A DNA stretch of 44,257 bases from Actinoplanes palleronii (GTDB lineage Bacteria > Actinomycetota > Actinomycetes > Mycobacteriales > Micromonosporaceae), in assembly GCF_016862315.1 (NCBI RefSeq), contig NZ_BOMS01000071.1, positions 1 to 44,257 on the forward strand, read 5' to 3'. The notes beneath the pieces were generated by a model, which made no database searches, was not told the origin of the DNA, and saw only the letters and a program-made list of their open reading frames with translations. A program made the translations under genes and the position numbers. Shown one piece after another: positions 26,655-34,719 of the stretch (positions within the stretch are counted from its first letter, which is position 1; each line of letters begins with the position of its first letter).

Positions 26655-27998
26655 CTACTTCTCCGTGGCGTGGATCGCCTCGATGAACGCTTCGGAGCGG
26701 TGTTCGAAGTTGCGGAAGCGGCCGTAGCTCGGCGCGGCCGGTGACAGCAGCACCACGCCGCCCGCCGGGGTGACCTCGCGGGCCAGCCGGACCGCGTCGG
26801 CGAGATCCTCGGACGTGATCGTGGTGACCTTCGGGAGGCCGGCCAGCTCGGCCAGGATCCGCGGGCCGCTGTCCGGCATGCCGATCACGGTGAGTTCGCG
26901 GGAGGCGAGGAATTCTCGCAACGGAGCGTAGTCAAGGCCCCGGTCGGTGCCGCCGACCAACACGGTGAGTGCACGGTTCTCGTAGGCCTCGACGGCGTGC
27001 ATCGTGGCGTACGGCGACGTCGACAGGGTGTCGTCGACGAACGTGAGACCGGACGGGTCCTCGATCTCGGTGAGCCGGTGCGGCAGCCCCTCGAAGGACC
27101 GGACCGCCGCGGCCAGCTCGGTGCGCAGCCCGACCACGTCGACGCCCATGCCGTCCAGGACGGCCAGCGCCACGCACAGGTTCCGCTCGTTGTGGCCGCC
27201 CTTGAGCCGCAGCGCGGCCCGCTCGAACAGCGGCTCGTCGCTGCAGAAGAACACGCCGTCGGTGACCCGGAAACGGGAGTCCTCGGCGGCGACCGGCACC
27301 GGCGGGAACCCGTTGCGGTCGTGGACGGTACGGATCTCGTCGCGCAGGCGCTCGTCGGTGCCGTTCACGACGATCAGTTCCGGTCCGTACTGCAGGAGGT
27401 TCAGCTTGTCGCGGTAGTACTCACGCTCGCCGCCGTGCGCGTCCAGGTGCTCCGGGAAGAGCGAGGTGACCACCGCGACCCGGGGCGAGTCGGTCAGGTC
27501 GGCGCACTGGTAGCTGGAGAGCTCCAGCACGTACAGCTCGGCGGGCGGCAGGTCGAGCAGCGGGACGCCGATGTTGCCGCCGTACGCGTTGGGCTTCCCG
27601 ACCGCCGCCAGCAGGTGGCTGATCAGGCTGGACGTGGTGCTCTTGCCCTTGCTGCCGGTGACGCCGACGGTCTGCTCGGCGTGGTCGGCCATCCAGAGGG
27701 CGCTGCCGCCGGTGACCGTGACGCCGCGGGACCGCAGCTCGGCCATGAACGGGTGGGTGGACGGCACACCGGGCGAGCGCACCACGACGTCCGCGCTGGC
27801 CAGCGCCGCGAAGGCGTGCTCGCCGCCGGCCAGCGGGGCGAGCGTGCCGTCCCAGGGGTCGTCGAGGTAGCCGGCTCCGTCGTTCACCGCGATCAGCCGG
27901 GACGGGGCGTGCGCGGCGATCGCGGTCACCGCGGCTCGTCCCTCGCGGCCGGTTCCCCAGACCGCCACCGATCGGTCACGCAGGTCTGCCAGGCGCAC
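26655..27998 (-). CDS. murD2: UDP-MurNAc-L-Ala--L-glutamate ligase (MurD2)
   Basis: A 447-residue Mur ligase. N-terminal residues 9-90 form the nucleotide-binding fold (VAVWGTGREG, VVRSPGVPSTHP). The ATP loop GSKGKSTT is at 115-122, followed by ELSSYQC, LFPEHLDAHGG, GGHNERNLCVA and GLPHRLTEI. Alone it would be called MurD, but it lies head-to-head with murL and outside any dcw cluster. In Xanthomonas oryzae, MurD2 adds L-glutamate to UDP-MurNAc-L-Ala before MurL epimerises it, and that is the likely role here. The start is GTG at 27998 with GGGGAG six nt upstream. The shared 74-bp intergenic region with murL must hold both promoters. Confidence 0.85.
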   Translation of the reverse strand: MRLADLRDRSVAVWGTGREGRAAVTAIAAHAPSRLIAVNDGAGYLDDPWDGTLAPLAGGEHAFAALASADVVVRSPGVPSTHPFMAELRSRGVTVTGGSALWMADHAEQTVGVTGSKGKSTTSSLISHLLAAVGKPNAYGGNIGVPLLDLPPAELYVLELSSYQCADLTDSPRVAVVTSLFPEHLDAHGGEREYYRDKLNLLQYGPELIVVNGTDERLRDEIRTVHDRNGFPPVPVAAEDSRFRVTDGVFFCSDEPLFERAALRLKGGHNERNLCVALAVLDGMGVDVVGLRTELAAAVRSFEGLPHRLTEIEDPSGLTFVDDTLSTSPYATMHAVEAYENRALTVLVGGTDRGLDYAPLREFLASRELTVIGMPDSGPRILAELAGLPKVTTITSEDLADAVRLAREVTPAGGVVLLSPAAPSYGRFRNFEHRSEAFIEAIHATEK

Positions 27999-28072
27999 GG
28001 TCGTCTCCCCAAGTCGTTTTTTCGCGGGACCGAACTAATATTGCCCGTCGGCCCAAAGACAGGAGCTTCCGG

Positions 28073-29371
28073 GTGCAGTTCGACGTCATGCGCTTCCCCT
28101 CGTACGCGTTCGACCCGACGACGGGGATCGCCACGTTCGATTACCTGCTCGACGGGCCGGAGCCGCTGCGGTTCACCGAGACGATCACCCTTCCGGTGCC
28201 GGCCGAGGGTCACGACCTCGAGACCCTGCACCGGGTGCTCGAGCTGCTGCACGTGGTCGCCGGGGTGAGCTACTACAAGGTCGGCGCCCCGCCGCGGGTG
28301 CTCGCGCCGCTGCCGGTGGCCCCCGAGGTGGCCGCCTGGTTCACCCGGATCTACACCGACGGCCTGGCCGAGTACGCGTACCGCAACCAGCTCCCGCACG
28401 TGCTGGAGCTGACCGTCGAGACGCCGGGTGTGCTCGCGCCGGCCACGCCGGTCGAGGTCACCGGACGGCCGCTCTCCGCGGTCGGCGGCGGCAAGGACTC
28501 CATCGTCACGCTGGAGATCCTCCGCGCGGCCGGGCTCGACCCGGTGCCGTTCTCGGTCAACCCGAACCCGGTGATCGTGAACGTGAACGCCGCCTCCGGC
28601 CTGACCGCCCTGGCCGCCCGCCGCAAGCTCGACCCGCTGCTGTTCGAGCTGAACAAGGCCGGCGCGCTGAACGGCCACATCCCGGTCACCGCGATCAACT
28701 CGCTGATCGCGGTCGCCACCGCGGTCTGGCACGGGCTGGGCCCGGTGATCATGTCGAACGAGCGGTCCGCCTCCGACCCGAACCTGGTCTGGAACGGTCA
28801 CGAGGTCAACCACCAGTGGTCCAAGGGCGTGCTCGCCGAGGGGCTGCTGCGGTCCGCCGTCGCGGCGCACACCGGCCTCGTCGACCCGTATTTCTCGCTG
28901 CTGCGCACGCTCTCCGAGCTGCACATCGCGCAGCTGTTCGCCGGTCACACTGCGTACGATGACGTTGTGACAAGCTGTAACAAGGCTTTCAAGCTGCACG
29001 ACCCCACGGCGCGCTGGTGCGGTGACTGCCCGAAGTGCCGGTTCGTCTTCCTGGCGATGGCCCCGCACATGCCCCGCGAGCGGCTCGCGCACATCTTCGG
29101 GCACGACCTGTTCGCCGCCGAGGCACAGGTGCCGGGCTTCCTGGAGCTGCTCGGCGTCGACGGGCACAAGCCGTTCGAGTGTGTCGGCGAGGCCGAGGAG
29201 TGCCTGGTGGCGCTGTCGATGCTGACCGATGACGCGCCGGTGCTGGTCGCCCTGCGCGCCGCCGTGCCGGCGTCGGCCTGGGACACCGTCTCGCACAGCA
29301 ACGTGTTCACGCCGGGCGGGCCGCACCACGTTCCCCCGGCGTACCAAAAGATCTTGAACGATGCCCTCTGA
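28073..29371 (+). CDS. murL: UDP-MurNAc-L-Ala-L-Glu epimerase (MurL)
   Basis: A 432-residue protein of the MurL family, which converts the terminal L-Glu of UDP-MurNAc-L-Ala-L-Glu to D-Glu in an ATP- and Mg-dependent reaction. A PP-loop-like AVGGGKDS (136-143) is the probable nucleotide site, and a Cys cluster WCGDCPKC lies near residue 313-320. Start GTG 28073 has AGGAG at 28061-28065. It is divergent from murD2, the partner ligase. With this pair a glutamate racemase (MurI) would not be needed to make D-Glu for peptidoglycan. The cupin gene follows after 3 nt. Confidence 0.85.
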   Translation: MQFDVMRFPSYAFDPTTGIATFDYLLDGPEPLRFTETITLPVPAEGHDLETLHRVLELLHVVAGVSYYKVGAPPRVLAPLPVAPEVAAWFTRIYTDGLAEYAYRNQLPHVLELTVETPGVLAPATPVEVTGRPLSAVGGGKDSIVTLEILRAAGLDPVPFSVNPNPVIVNVNAASGLTALAARRKLDPLLFELNKAGALNGHIPVTAINSLIAVATAVWHGLGPVIMSNERSASDPNLVWNGHEVNHQWSKGVLAEGLLRSAVAAHTGLVDPYFSLLRTLSELHIAQLFAGHTAYDDVVTSCNKAFKLHDPTARWCGDCPKCRFVFLAMAPHMPRERLAHIFGHDLFAAEAQVPGFLELLGVDGHKPFECVGEAEECLVALSMLTDDAPVLVALRAAVPASAWDTVSHSNVFTPGGPHHVPPAYQKILNDAL

Positions 29372-29374
29372 CCG

Positions 29375-29740
29375 ATGGACCTGATCTATACCGGGAACGC
29401 CGGCCCGGACGCCCTCGCGGAGCGGGGCTGGCTGCTGGGCCACTTCAAACCCGAGGGCGACCCGCGGCACAGCGCGGACGTCGAGATCAAATGGGGCCGG
29501 CACCCGGCCGGTGACCGGCGGGCCGAGTGGGTCCGCGGTGAGCAACGGACCGCGCTGCTCGTGCTGATCAGCGGCTGCTTCCACATGGAGTTCCCGGAGC
29601 GCACCGTGGTCCTCGCCGAGCAGGGCGACTACGTGGTGTGGGGGCACGGGGTCGACCACTCCTGGTATTCGCCCGAGGAGACCGTCGTGCTCACCGTCCG
29701 CTGGCCGTCGGTCGCGGGCTATGCGGTAGGCGCCCGGTAA
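29375..29740 (+). CDS. Small cupin-fold protein next to murL
   Basis: A 121-residue protein with alternating short beta-strand stretches and the cupin-like pattern GCFHMEFPE and GDYVVWGHGVDHSWYSPEETVVLTVRWP (shown by positions about 68-110), ending in a strand-rich tail. Metal-binding His residues His71, His90 and His93 are candidates. It starts 3 nt after the murL stop, so it is translated from the murL message; the link suggests a role near peptidoglycan precursor synthesis, but none is known. Relatives are sometimes labelled signal peptidase I without support: no Ser/Lys dyad or membrane segment is visible. Confidence 0.7.
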   Translation: MDLIYTGNAGPDALAERGWLLGHFKPEGDPRHSADVEIKWGRHPAGDRRAEWVRGEQRTALLVLISGCFHMEFPERTVVLAEQGDYVVWGHGVDHSWYSPEETVVLTVRWPSVAGYAVGAR

Positions 29741-29743
29741 AGA

Positions 29744-31975
29744 TCACTCCGGGATGTCGTGGTGGATCCGCCGCGGTGACACGCCCAGCTCGCGCAGCGC
29801 GATCCTGGTGGCCACCAGCATCAGCGGCGGCCCGGCCAGATAGACCTCGTCCCGGCTCCACTCGCCGTAGGCCGCCACCGCGTCGGTGACCAGCCCGAAC
29901 GGGTACGGCCCGGGATCGCCCTCGGAGACCACCGGGATGACGGTGGCCCGGGGCGCCTGCCGGGCGATCGTCACCAGGTCGTCGATGTCGTAGAGCTCGT
30001 CGAGGGTCCGCACGCCCCAGAACAGCACCGCGGGGCGCGGATCCTGGGTCGCGGCCAGCTGGGCGAGCATCGCCTTCATCGGCGCCACCCCGGTGTCCCC
30101 GGCGATCATCAGCATGCCGCGGCCCGGTTCGGCGGGCAGGCCCATCCCGCCCTCGGCGCGGCTGACCCGGATCCGGTCACCGACCCGGGTGTGGTGCACC
30201 AGCGTGCCGCTCACCCCGGCCTCGGACTTGGCCCGCACGTGCAGCTCGATCACGTCGTCCCGGTGCGGGGCGCCGGCCAGCGAATACGGCCGCCAGACCC
30301 CGGGCACGCCGTCGACCTCGACCCGGGCGAACTGCCCCGGCCGGTACGGCAGCGGCAGAAACGGGCGGAGCCGCACCACGGCGAGATCGTCGCGGCGCAG
30401 CTCGTGGCCGATCACCTCGGTGTCCCAGATCGTCGGCTGGTAGGTGATCAGGGTGCCGCCGTGCACGATCCACTCGTAGACGTGCTGCCACGTCCAGCGC
30501 CAGGCCTGGTCGAAGTCCTGCCGCCAGGTGCCCGGTGTCATACCGGCCCGCATCGCCTCGGCGAGCGCCGCGCCGACCAGCTGCAGCTGGTTCCACTGCA
30601 GGCCGCACTCGGCCAGCGCCGCGCCCAGCTGCGCACACCCGGCCACCACCGCGGGCGGATCGTCGAGCCGGTGCACGAGCCAGGTGATCGCCCGGCCGAG
30701 CTGGTCGCGCTGTGAGGCCGGGGTGCCGGGCAGCACGGTCAGCAGGTCCGGCTGGGCCTGCAGCAGCGCGGTCCACAGCCGGTCGGACACCTCGGCCACC
30801 CCACCGGCGAAGGTCAGACTCGTGCTGAGCAGCCGCTGCGTGTCGCGCAACGCCATCATGTCGCCCGGGTCCATGCCGTCCGCCGGGCCGGTGTGCTTGG
30901 TGGTCCGGGGGGCGACATGCGCCGCGTATTCGGCGGGGGTCACCGAGGGGAACTCGGTGCCGGTAGGGCCGATCGAGCGCGGCGGCGCTATCCCGGGGAT
31001 CGCGGTGACCGGCGCCGCTGGTCCGGCCGGGTTGATCCCGGTGATGGGATTGACCCGATTCATCGGTACGCCGTAATCGCGCCCGATCCCGCCCCGCTCC
31101 GGCCGCCCGGCGGTTCCCGCCCGTGCCGGGTCTCCTGGCCGTGCCGGGTCTCCTGGCCGTGCCGGGTCTCCTGGCCGTGCGGAATTCGCCGGCTGGCCGG
31201 CGGTGGCCGGGTGGCCGGGTGATCCCGGCTGCGGGGTGGCGCCTGGTCGCCGGTCGCCGGCGTCCATCCCGGCGCGGCCCAGTGCCGCGCCCTGGTCACC
31301 GCGCCAGAGCAGCTCCGAGCCGGCGCCGGGGCCCACTCCGCCACCTCGCCCGGTCCCGCCCCGGCCGGTCCCGCCCTGACCAGGCGCGCTCTGACCGGTC
31401 CCACCCGAGCCGGTCGCGCCGGTGCCGGGCTGCTCGGGGCGGGTGACCGGGCCGCCCTTCTGCACGTTCTGCCAGAACGCCCGGCCGCGCTGGGCCTCCG
31501 CACTCGACGCCGCGCGGCCCGCCGCACCGGCGCCGCCGACGCCGCCGGCCCCTCCGGCCCCGGGTGGTCCGGGTGGTCCGGCCGGGGTGGTGGGCTCACT
31601 CGTACCGTCGCTCTCCGCACCACGGCCCGCAGCCGCATCGTCTCCCGAAGCCGGACCTCGGCCTGCGGCCGCGCCCCCGCCGGGCGCCGGGGCCGGTCCG
31701 ACGGAGCCGGAGCGCAGGACGGGATATCCGGTACCCGGCGGGAAACCACCGGCGGGCGAGCCGGTCGCCCGGGGCGGGGTTTCCGGGGTGGCACGCGGCT
31801 CCGGCTCGGCGTCCTGCGGCTCAGGCCCGGGTTTCGCACGCCCGGCGGACATCTCGGACAGCGCGGCGGCCGCGTCGGCGGCACCGGCGGCGGCCGCGTC
31901 GGGAGCGCTCTGGCGAAGCCGGATGGCCCGCAACAGGGCGAGCAGATGCGGATCTGATCCCGGACCAGACGACAA
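29744..31975 (-). CDS. Globin-like plus FAD/NAD(P) reductase protein with long disordered N-terminus
   Basis: A 743-residue protein with a flavohaemoglobin-like C-terminal half. A globin-like helical region spans about 365-505. The FAD part has RPYSLAGAP, and the NAD(P) part has IAGDTGVAPMKAML and VYLAGPPLMLVATRIAL. By eye the proximal F8 His is missing: the expected H-x-x-x-G-V segment reads ALAECGLQW, so haem binding is doubtful. The first ~300 residues are Gly/Pro/Ala-rich with a PARPGD repeat. I chose TTG 31975 because GGGGGGTG precedes it and the following LLALLRAIRL looks coding. GTG 32017 or ATG 31063 (439 residues, a normal flavohaemoglobin length) are alternatives. It begins about 155 bp after the acetyltransferase on the same strand and ends 3 bp from the convergent cupin gene. 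Confidence 0.75.
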   Translation of the reverse strand: MSSGPGSDPHLLALLRAIRLRQSAPDAAAAGAADAAAALSEMSAGRAKPGPEPQDAEPEPRATPETPPRATGSPAGGFPPGTGYPVLRSGSVGPAPAPGGGAAAGRGPASGDDAAAGRGAESDGTSEPTTPAGPPGPPGAGGAGGVGGAGAAGRAASSAEAQRGRAFWQNVQKGGPVTRPEQPGTGATGSGGTGQSAPGQGGTGRGGTGRGGGVGPGAGSELLWRGDQGAALGRAGMDAGDRRPGATPQPGSPGHPATAGQPANSARPGDPARPGDPARPGDPARAGTAGRPERGGIGRDYGVPMNRVNPITGINPAGPAAPVTAIPGIAPPRSIGPTGTEFPSVTPAEYAAHVAPRTTKHTGPADGMDPGDMMALRDTQRLLSTSLTFAGGVAEVSDRLWTALLQAQPDLLTVLPGTPASQRDQLGRAITWLVHRLDDPPAVVAGCAQLGAALAECGLQWNQLQLVGAALAEAMRAGMTPGTWRQDFDQAWRWTWQHVYEWIVHGGTLITYQPTIWDTEVIGHELRRDDLAVVRLRPFLPLPYRPGQFARVEVDGVPGVWRPYSLAGAPHRDDVIELHVRAKSEAGVSGTLVHHTRVGDRIRVSRAEGGMGLPAEPGRGMLMIAGDTGVAPMKAMLAQLAATQDPRPAVLFWGVRTLDELYDIDDLVTIARQAPRATVIPVVSEGDPGPYPFGLVTDAVAAYGEWSRDEVYLAGPPLMLVATRIALRELGVSPRRIHHDIPE
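31121..31174. repeat. 18-bp tandem repeat coding for PARPGD blocks
   Basis: Three exact 18-bp units start at 31121, 31139 and 31157, with a partial fourth. The minus-strand reading gives PARPGD per unit within the disordered N-terminus of the globin-reductase. The period keeps the frame. Confidence 0.9.
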
Positions 31976-32130
31976 CCGACACCCCCCGAGAAGCAACAGC
32001 AGAACCGGCCCCGGCACCCATCTTCCCGCACGGATCGCCCATCGACACCCACTCGGCAAGCATCGGCACGTCCCGGCCTGCGGTTCCGCCCGTTCCGGCC
32101 GCGAAACCACCACGGGCGCTCGCCGCGGCC

Positions 32131-32664
32131 CTAGAGAGCGGTCAGCCGGTACACCACCGACGGGCGCAGCGGGCCCGGCGGGGCGGTCAGGTCGTCGAAG
32201 TCGGCGGCCGGGTCGTAGGTCATCCCGAGCCGGTCCATCACCGCGCGGGACCGGGCGTTCCCGGTCACCGTGATCGCCAGGATCTCGGGCAGGCCCAGCT
32301 CGTGGAAGCCGTATTCGAGTACGGCCCGGGCCGCCTCGGTCGCGTACCCGTGGCCCCACGCCGTCGCCGCCAGCCGCCAGCCGGCCTCGACGCCGGTCAC
32401 CGGCGCCTCCTCGTCGACCGGATCGAGCCCGGCCATGCCGATGAACTCACCGGTCGCGGTCACCTCGACGGCCCACCACCCCCAGCCGCGCGCCTCCAGG
32501 TCACGGCGGAACGCGTCGAGCGACGCCGCGGCCTGCTCGGCGGTGAGCACCTCGGGGAAGAACTCCCGGACCCGCGGATCGGCGTTCATCGCGACCCAGC
32601 CGGCCAGATCGTCATCGGTCCACTGCCGCAGCCGGAGCCGCTCGGTGACCAGCTCAGATGTCAT
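32131..32664 (-). CDS. GNAT family N-acetyltransferase (RimJ/RimL type)
   Basis: A 177-residue acetyltransferase starting MTSELVTERLRLRQW, the usual RimJ/RimL beginning. Other family marks are FIGMAGL, a WRLAATAWGHGYATEAARAV segment carrying the acetyl-CoA loop, and TVTGNARSRAVMDRLGM. The ATG at 32664 lies inside the last codons of the upstream RNA methyltransferase (11-bp overlap), so the two are co-translated. Substrate unknown; relatives acetylate ribosomal protein N-termini or small molecules. Confidence 0.9.
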   Translation of the reverse strand: MTSELVTERLRLRQWTDDDLAGWVAMNADPRVREFFPEVLTAEQAAASLDAFRRDLEARGWGWWAVEVTATGEFIGMAGLDPVDEEAPVTGVEAGWRLAATAWGHGYATEAARAVLEYGFHELGLPEILAITVTGNARSRAVMDRLGMTYDPAADFDDLTAPPGPLRPSVVYRLTAL

Positions 32665-33466
32665 CGTCGTCCCGTCCCAGTTCCCAGAACGCGACGGCGG
32701 CCGCCGCCGCGACGTTGAGCGAGTCCACGTTGCGCCGCATCGGAATCTTGACCGGTACGTCACTCGCGGCCATCGCGTGCCGGGACAGCCCCGGCCCCTC
32801 CGCGCCGAGCAGCAGGGCGGTCCGGCGCCGCTGCTCCGGCGCCAGGCGCTGCAACGGCACCGCCTCCGGGTCCGGGGTCAGCGCGAGCACGGTGAACCCG
32901 GCCTCCCGCACCCGGCCCAGCGCGTCCGGCCACGGCTCCAGCCGGGCGTACGGCACGGCGAACACCTCGCCCATGCTCACCCGGACGGCGCGCCGGTAGA
33001 GCGGGTCGGCGCAGGTCGGCGACAGCAGCACGGCGTCGATGCCGAGCGCGGCAGCGCCCCGGAACACCGCGCCGATGTTGGTGTGGTTGTTGACGTCCTC
33101 CAGGATCGCGACCCGGCGGGCGGTGGCCAGCACCTCGTCGGCGCTGCGCAGCTCCTCGCGGTGGAACGAGGCCAGCACGCCCCGGTGCACGTGGAATCCG
33201 GTGGCGCGTTCCAGCACGTCGGGGGTGGCCGCGTAGATCGGGGCGCCGTCCGGCACGTCGTCGAGCTGGGCGACCCGCTTGACGTCGATCAGGTACGACC
33301 GCGGGCGGTACCCGGCACGCAGCGCCCGCCGCAGCACCAGCTCACCCTCGGCGATGAACAGTCCGTTCGGCGGCTCCCACTTGATGCGCAGCTCGAGGTC
33401 GGTCAGCGCGCGATAGTCGCCGAGCCGCTCGTCGTCCGGGTCGGTGATCAGTTGAACGTCGGGCAC
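32654..33466 (-). CDS. TrmH/SpoU-family RNA 2'-O-methyltransferase
   Basis: A 270-residue SPOUT methyltransferase. An N-terminal substrate-binding domain (LELRIKWEPPNGLFIAEGEL) is followed by the trefoil-knot catalytic domain with motif 1 EDVNNHTNIGAVFRGA, motif 2 ALLLGAEGPGL and motif 3 IPMRRNVDSLNVAAAAAV. This set is diagnostic for SAM-dependent 2'-O-methylation of rRNA or tRNA. Start GTG at 33466 has no strong ribosome-binding site. It overlaps the acetyltransferase by 11 bp. The exact target RNA cannot be told from sequence. Confidence 0.92.
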   Translation of the reverse strand: MPDVQLITDPDDERLGDYRALTDLELRIKWEPPNGLFIAEGELVLRRALRAGYRPRSYLIDVKRVAQLDDVPDGAPIYAATPDVLERATGFHVHRGVLASFHREELRSADEVLATARRVAILEDVNNHTNIGAVFRGAAALGIDAVLLSPTCADPLYRRAVRVSMGEVFAVPYARLEPWPDALGRVREAGFTVLALTPDPEAVPLQRLAPEQRRRTALLLGAEGPGLSRHAMAASDVPVKIPMRRNVDSLNVAAAAAVAFWELGRDDDDI

Positions 33467-33501
33467 ACCACCAAGTCGACCAGATCACTCGACCAGCTAT
33501 G

Positions 33502-33639
33502 TCAGGTGGGTCGCCGGTGACGACGGCCGTACCGAAATCTGGCGAAGCCGCGACCATGAGGCGGCCCGGCGGCGAACAGCGGGGTTCCCGCGCCCAGCAG
33601 CACCGGTGACATCGAGATGTCAGCGATCACCCGTGCCAT
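33502..33639 (-). pseudogene. Remnant of a DHFR/RibD-C family reductase gene with internal deletion
   Basis: An ATG at 33639 with GAGGGGAG just upstream opens a 45-codon frame. It starts MARVIADISMS, the standard N-terminus of dihydrofolate reductase family (RibD C-terminal domain) proteins of actinomycetes, which would normally continue LDGF. Instead it jumps in frame to PVLLGAGTPLF, a segment found near the C-terminus of the same family. About 150 residues appear deleted, and the rest reads as basic random sequence to a stop at 33502. The start and ribosome-binding site lie within the end of the upstream DUF5708-like gene (20-bp overlap). A functional microprotein is conceivable but a decayed gene is the simpler reading. 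Confidence 0.65.
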
Positions 33640-33820
33640 GTGTGTCTCCCCTCGAGAGCCCGGAGTACCACCCGTAACAGATCTCGAGCGCGCCGACCAC
33701 CATCAGCACCACGCCGACCTTGGTCAGGGTGAAGACCGGGATCTCGACGTCGCCGGCGAACAGCCACAGCAGCAGACCCACCACGAACGTCGCCGACCCG
33801 GCCAGGAGCTTCGCTGTCAT
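33620..33820 (-). CDS. Small two-TM membrane protein, DUF5708-like
   Basis: A 66-residue protein starting MTAKLLAGSATF. It has two hydrophobic segments (about 8-22, TFVVGLLLWLFAG, and 33-50, VGVVLMVVGALEICYGWY) separated by a short loop VEIPVFTLTK, the pattern of actinobacterial DUF5708 proteins. The ATG at 33820 is chosen over the longer frame from 33865 because homologues begin close to the first membrane segment; the GAGGG upstream is very close. Its 3' end overlaps the DHFR remnant. Function unknown. Confidence 0.65.
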   Translation of the reverse strand: MTAKLLAGSATFVVGLLLWLFAGDVEIPVFTLTKVGVVLMVVGALEICYGWYSGLSRGDTHGTGDR

Positions 33821-33874
33821 GCCCTCGAACGTATCGGCCGGGCCGAGAGCGGCGCTTCCGACCAAAGTAGGGGG

Positions 33875-34552
33875 TCAGGACCGCGGGACCAGCCGGCCGC
33901 CGGTCCACGCCAGGCCCATCCCGGCCGCCAGCATCAGCAGCGCACCGACCGTCGGCAGCGGCTTCACCGCGTGCGACCCCGCGCCCAGGGCGACGGCGGC
34001 GAGCATCAGCAGCACGCCGTCGGCCGGGTTGACCAGCTTGGAGCGGAACACCGCCCAGCCGAGCAGCAGCACCCCGGTCCCGGTGAACGCGCAGGCCGCC
34101 TCGATCAGGGTGTGCACCTGGCCGGGAGCCATCGCGAAAGCCTCACCGGCGATCTCCTCGGGCAGCACGGCGAGCGGCACCAGCAGGGTGGCCCCGGCCA
34201 GGGTGACCAGCAGGCCGGTCAGCGCGATCCGCCGGGTGCGCGACCCGGCGAGCAGCCCGGCGAGGGCGATCAGCGAGACGGCGGCCAGCCAGGCGGCCAG
34301 CAGGCCGACCGGGAGCGGGCCGGGCGGGACGTTCACGCCCAGGGTGAACCAGCCGTAGAGCACGGCCGCGGCCGGCAGCGCCCAGAGGGCCAGCCGGGCG
34401 AACCGCCGGACCGACCAGATCCAGACGGCGTCGCGCACCGGAAGCAGATAGTGGTCCGCTGGTGAGTCGGCGGTCGGGGTCGCGGCGCCGACCCAGGCCG
34501 GGGCGACCCGCAACGGCCGGCCGCTCGCGGTCTGACGATGGCTGATGCTCAT
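33875..34552 (-). CDS. Hypothetical multi-pass membrane protein
   Basis: A 225-residue protein with a ~45-residue polar N-terminus followed by six or so hydrophobic segments, for example LALWALPAAAVLYGWFTLG, LLAAWLAAVSLIALAGLLAG, LTGLLVTLAGATLLVPLAVL and ADGVLLMLAAVALGAG. I recognise no family. The ATG at 34552 has GGCGGAG just upstream. It ends 54 bp before the small DUF5708-like protein on the same strand. No catalytic motif is visible; transport or membrane-anchoring roles are equally open. Confidence 0.65.
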   Translation of the reverse strand: MSISHRQTASGRPLRVAPAWVGAATPTADSPADHYLLPVRDAVWIWSVRRFARLALWALPAAAVLYGWFTLGVNVPPGPLPVGLLAAWLAAVSLIALAGLLAGSRTRRIALTGLLVTLAGATLLVPLAVLPEEIAGEAFAMAPGQVHTLIEAACAFTGTGVLLLGWAVFRSKLVNPADGVLLMLAAVALGAGSHAVKPLPTVGALLMLAAGMGLAWTGGRLVPRS

Positions 34553-34675
34553 GGCTCCGCCTCGCTCGCAGGGGCAACACACCGAGCGGCCGAGGAACCG
34601 GTCGGGAATCCGAGACGAAGCATGCCAAATCAGCAGGAACTTGTGAGGGACATCTCAGGAAATGCCCAGAAATGC

Positions 34676-34709
34676 CGGACGGCAGGCCCGATAGCAGGCC
34701 TGCCGTCCG
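34676..34709 (-). terminator. Terminator hairpin after the SPFH gene
   Basis: CGGACGGCAGGCC (34676-34688) pairs perfectly with GGCCTGCCGTCCG (34697-34709) over an 8-nt loop, 11 bp beyond the SPFH stop. On the plus strand it is followed by AAAAA; on the minus strand no long T run follows, so termination may be partial. Confidence 0.75.
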
Positions 34710-34719
34710 AAAAACGATG

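Noticed and set aside
32131..32359. Extension of the globin-reductase frame to 32359
   Set aside because: It would run through the acetyltransferase gene on the same strand, and the extra residues look non-coding.
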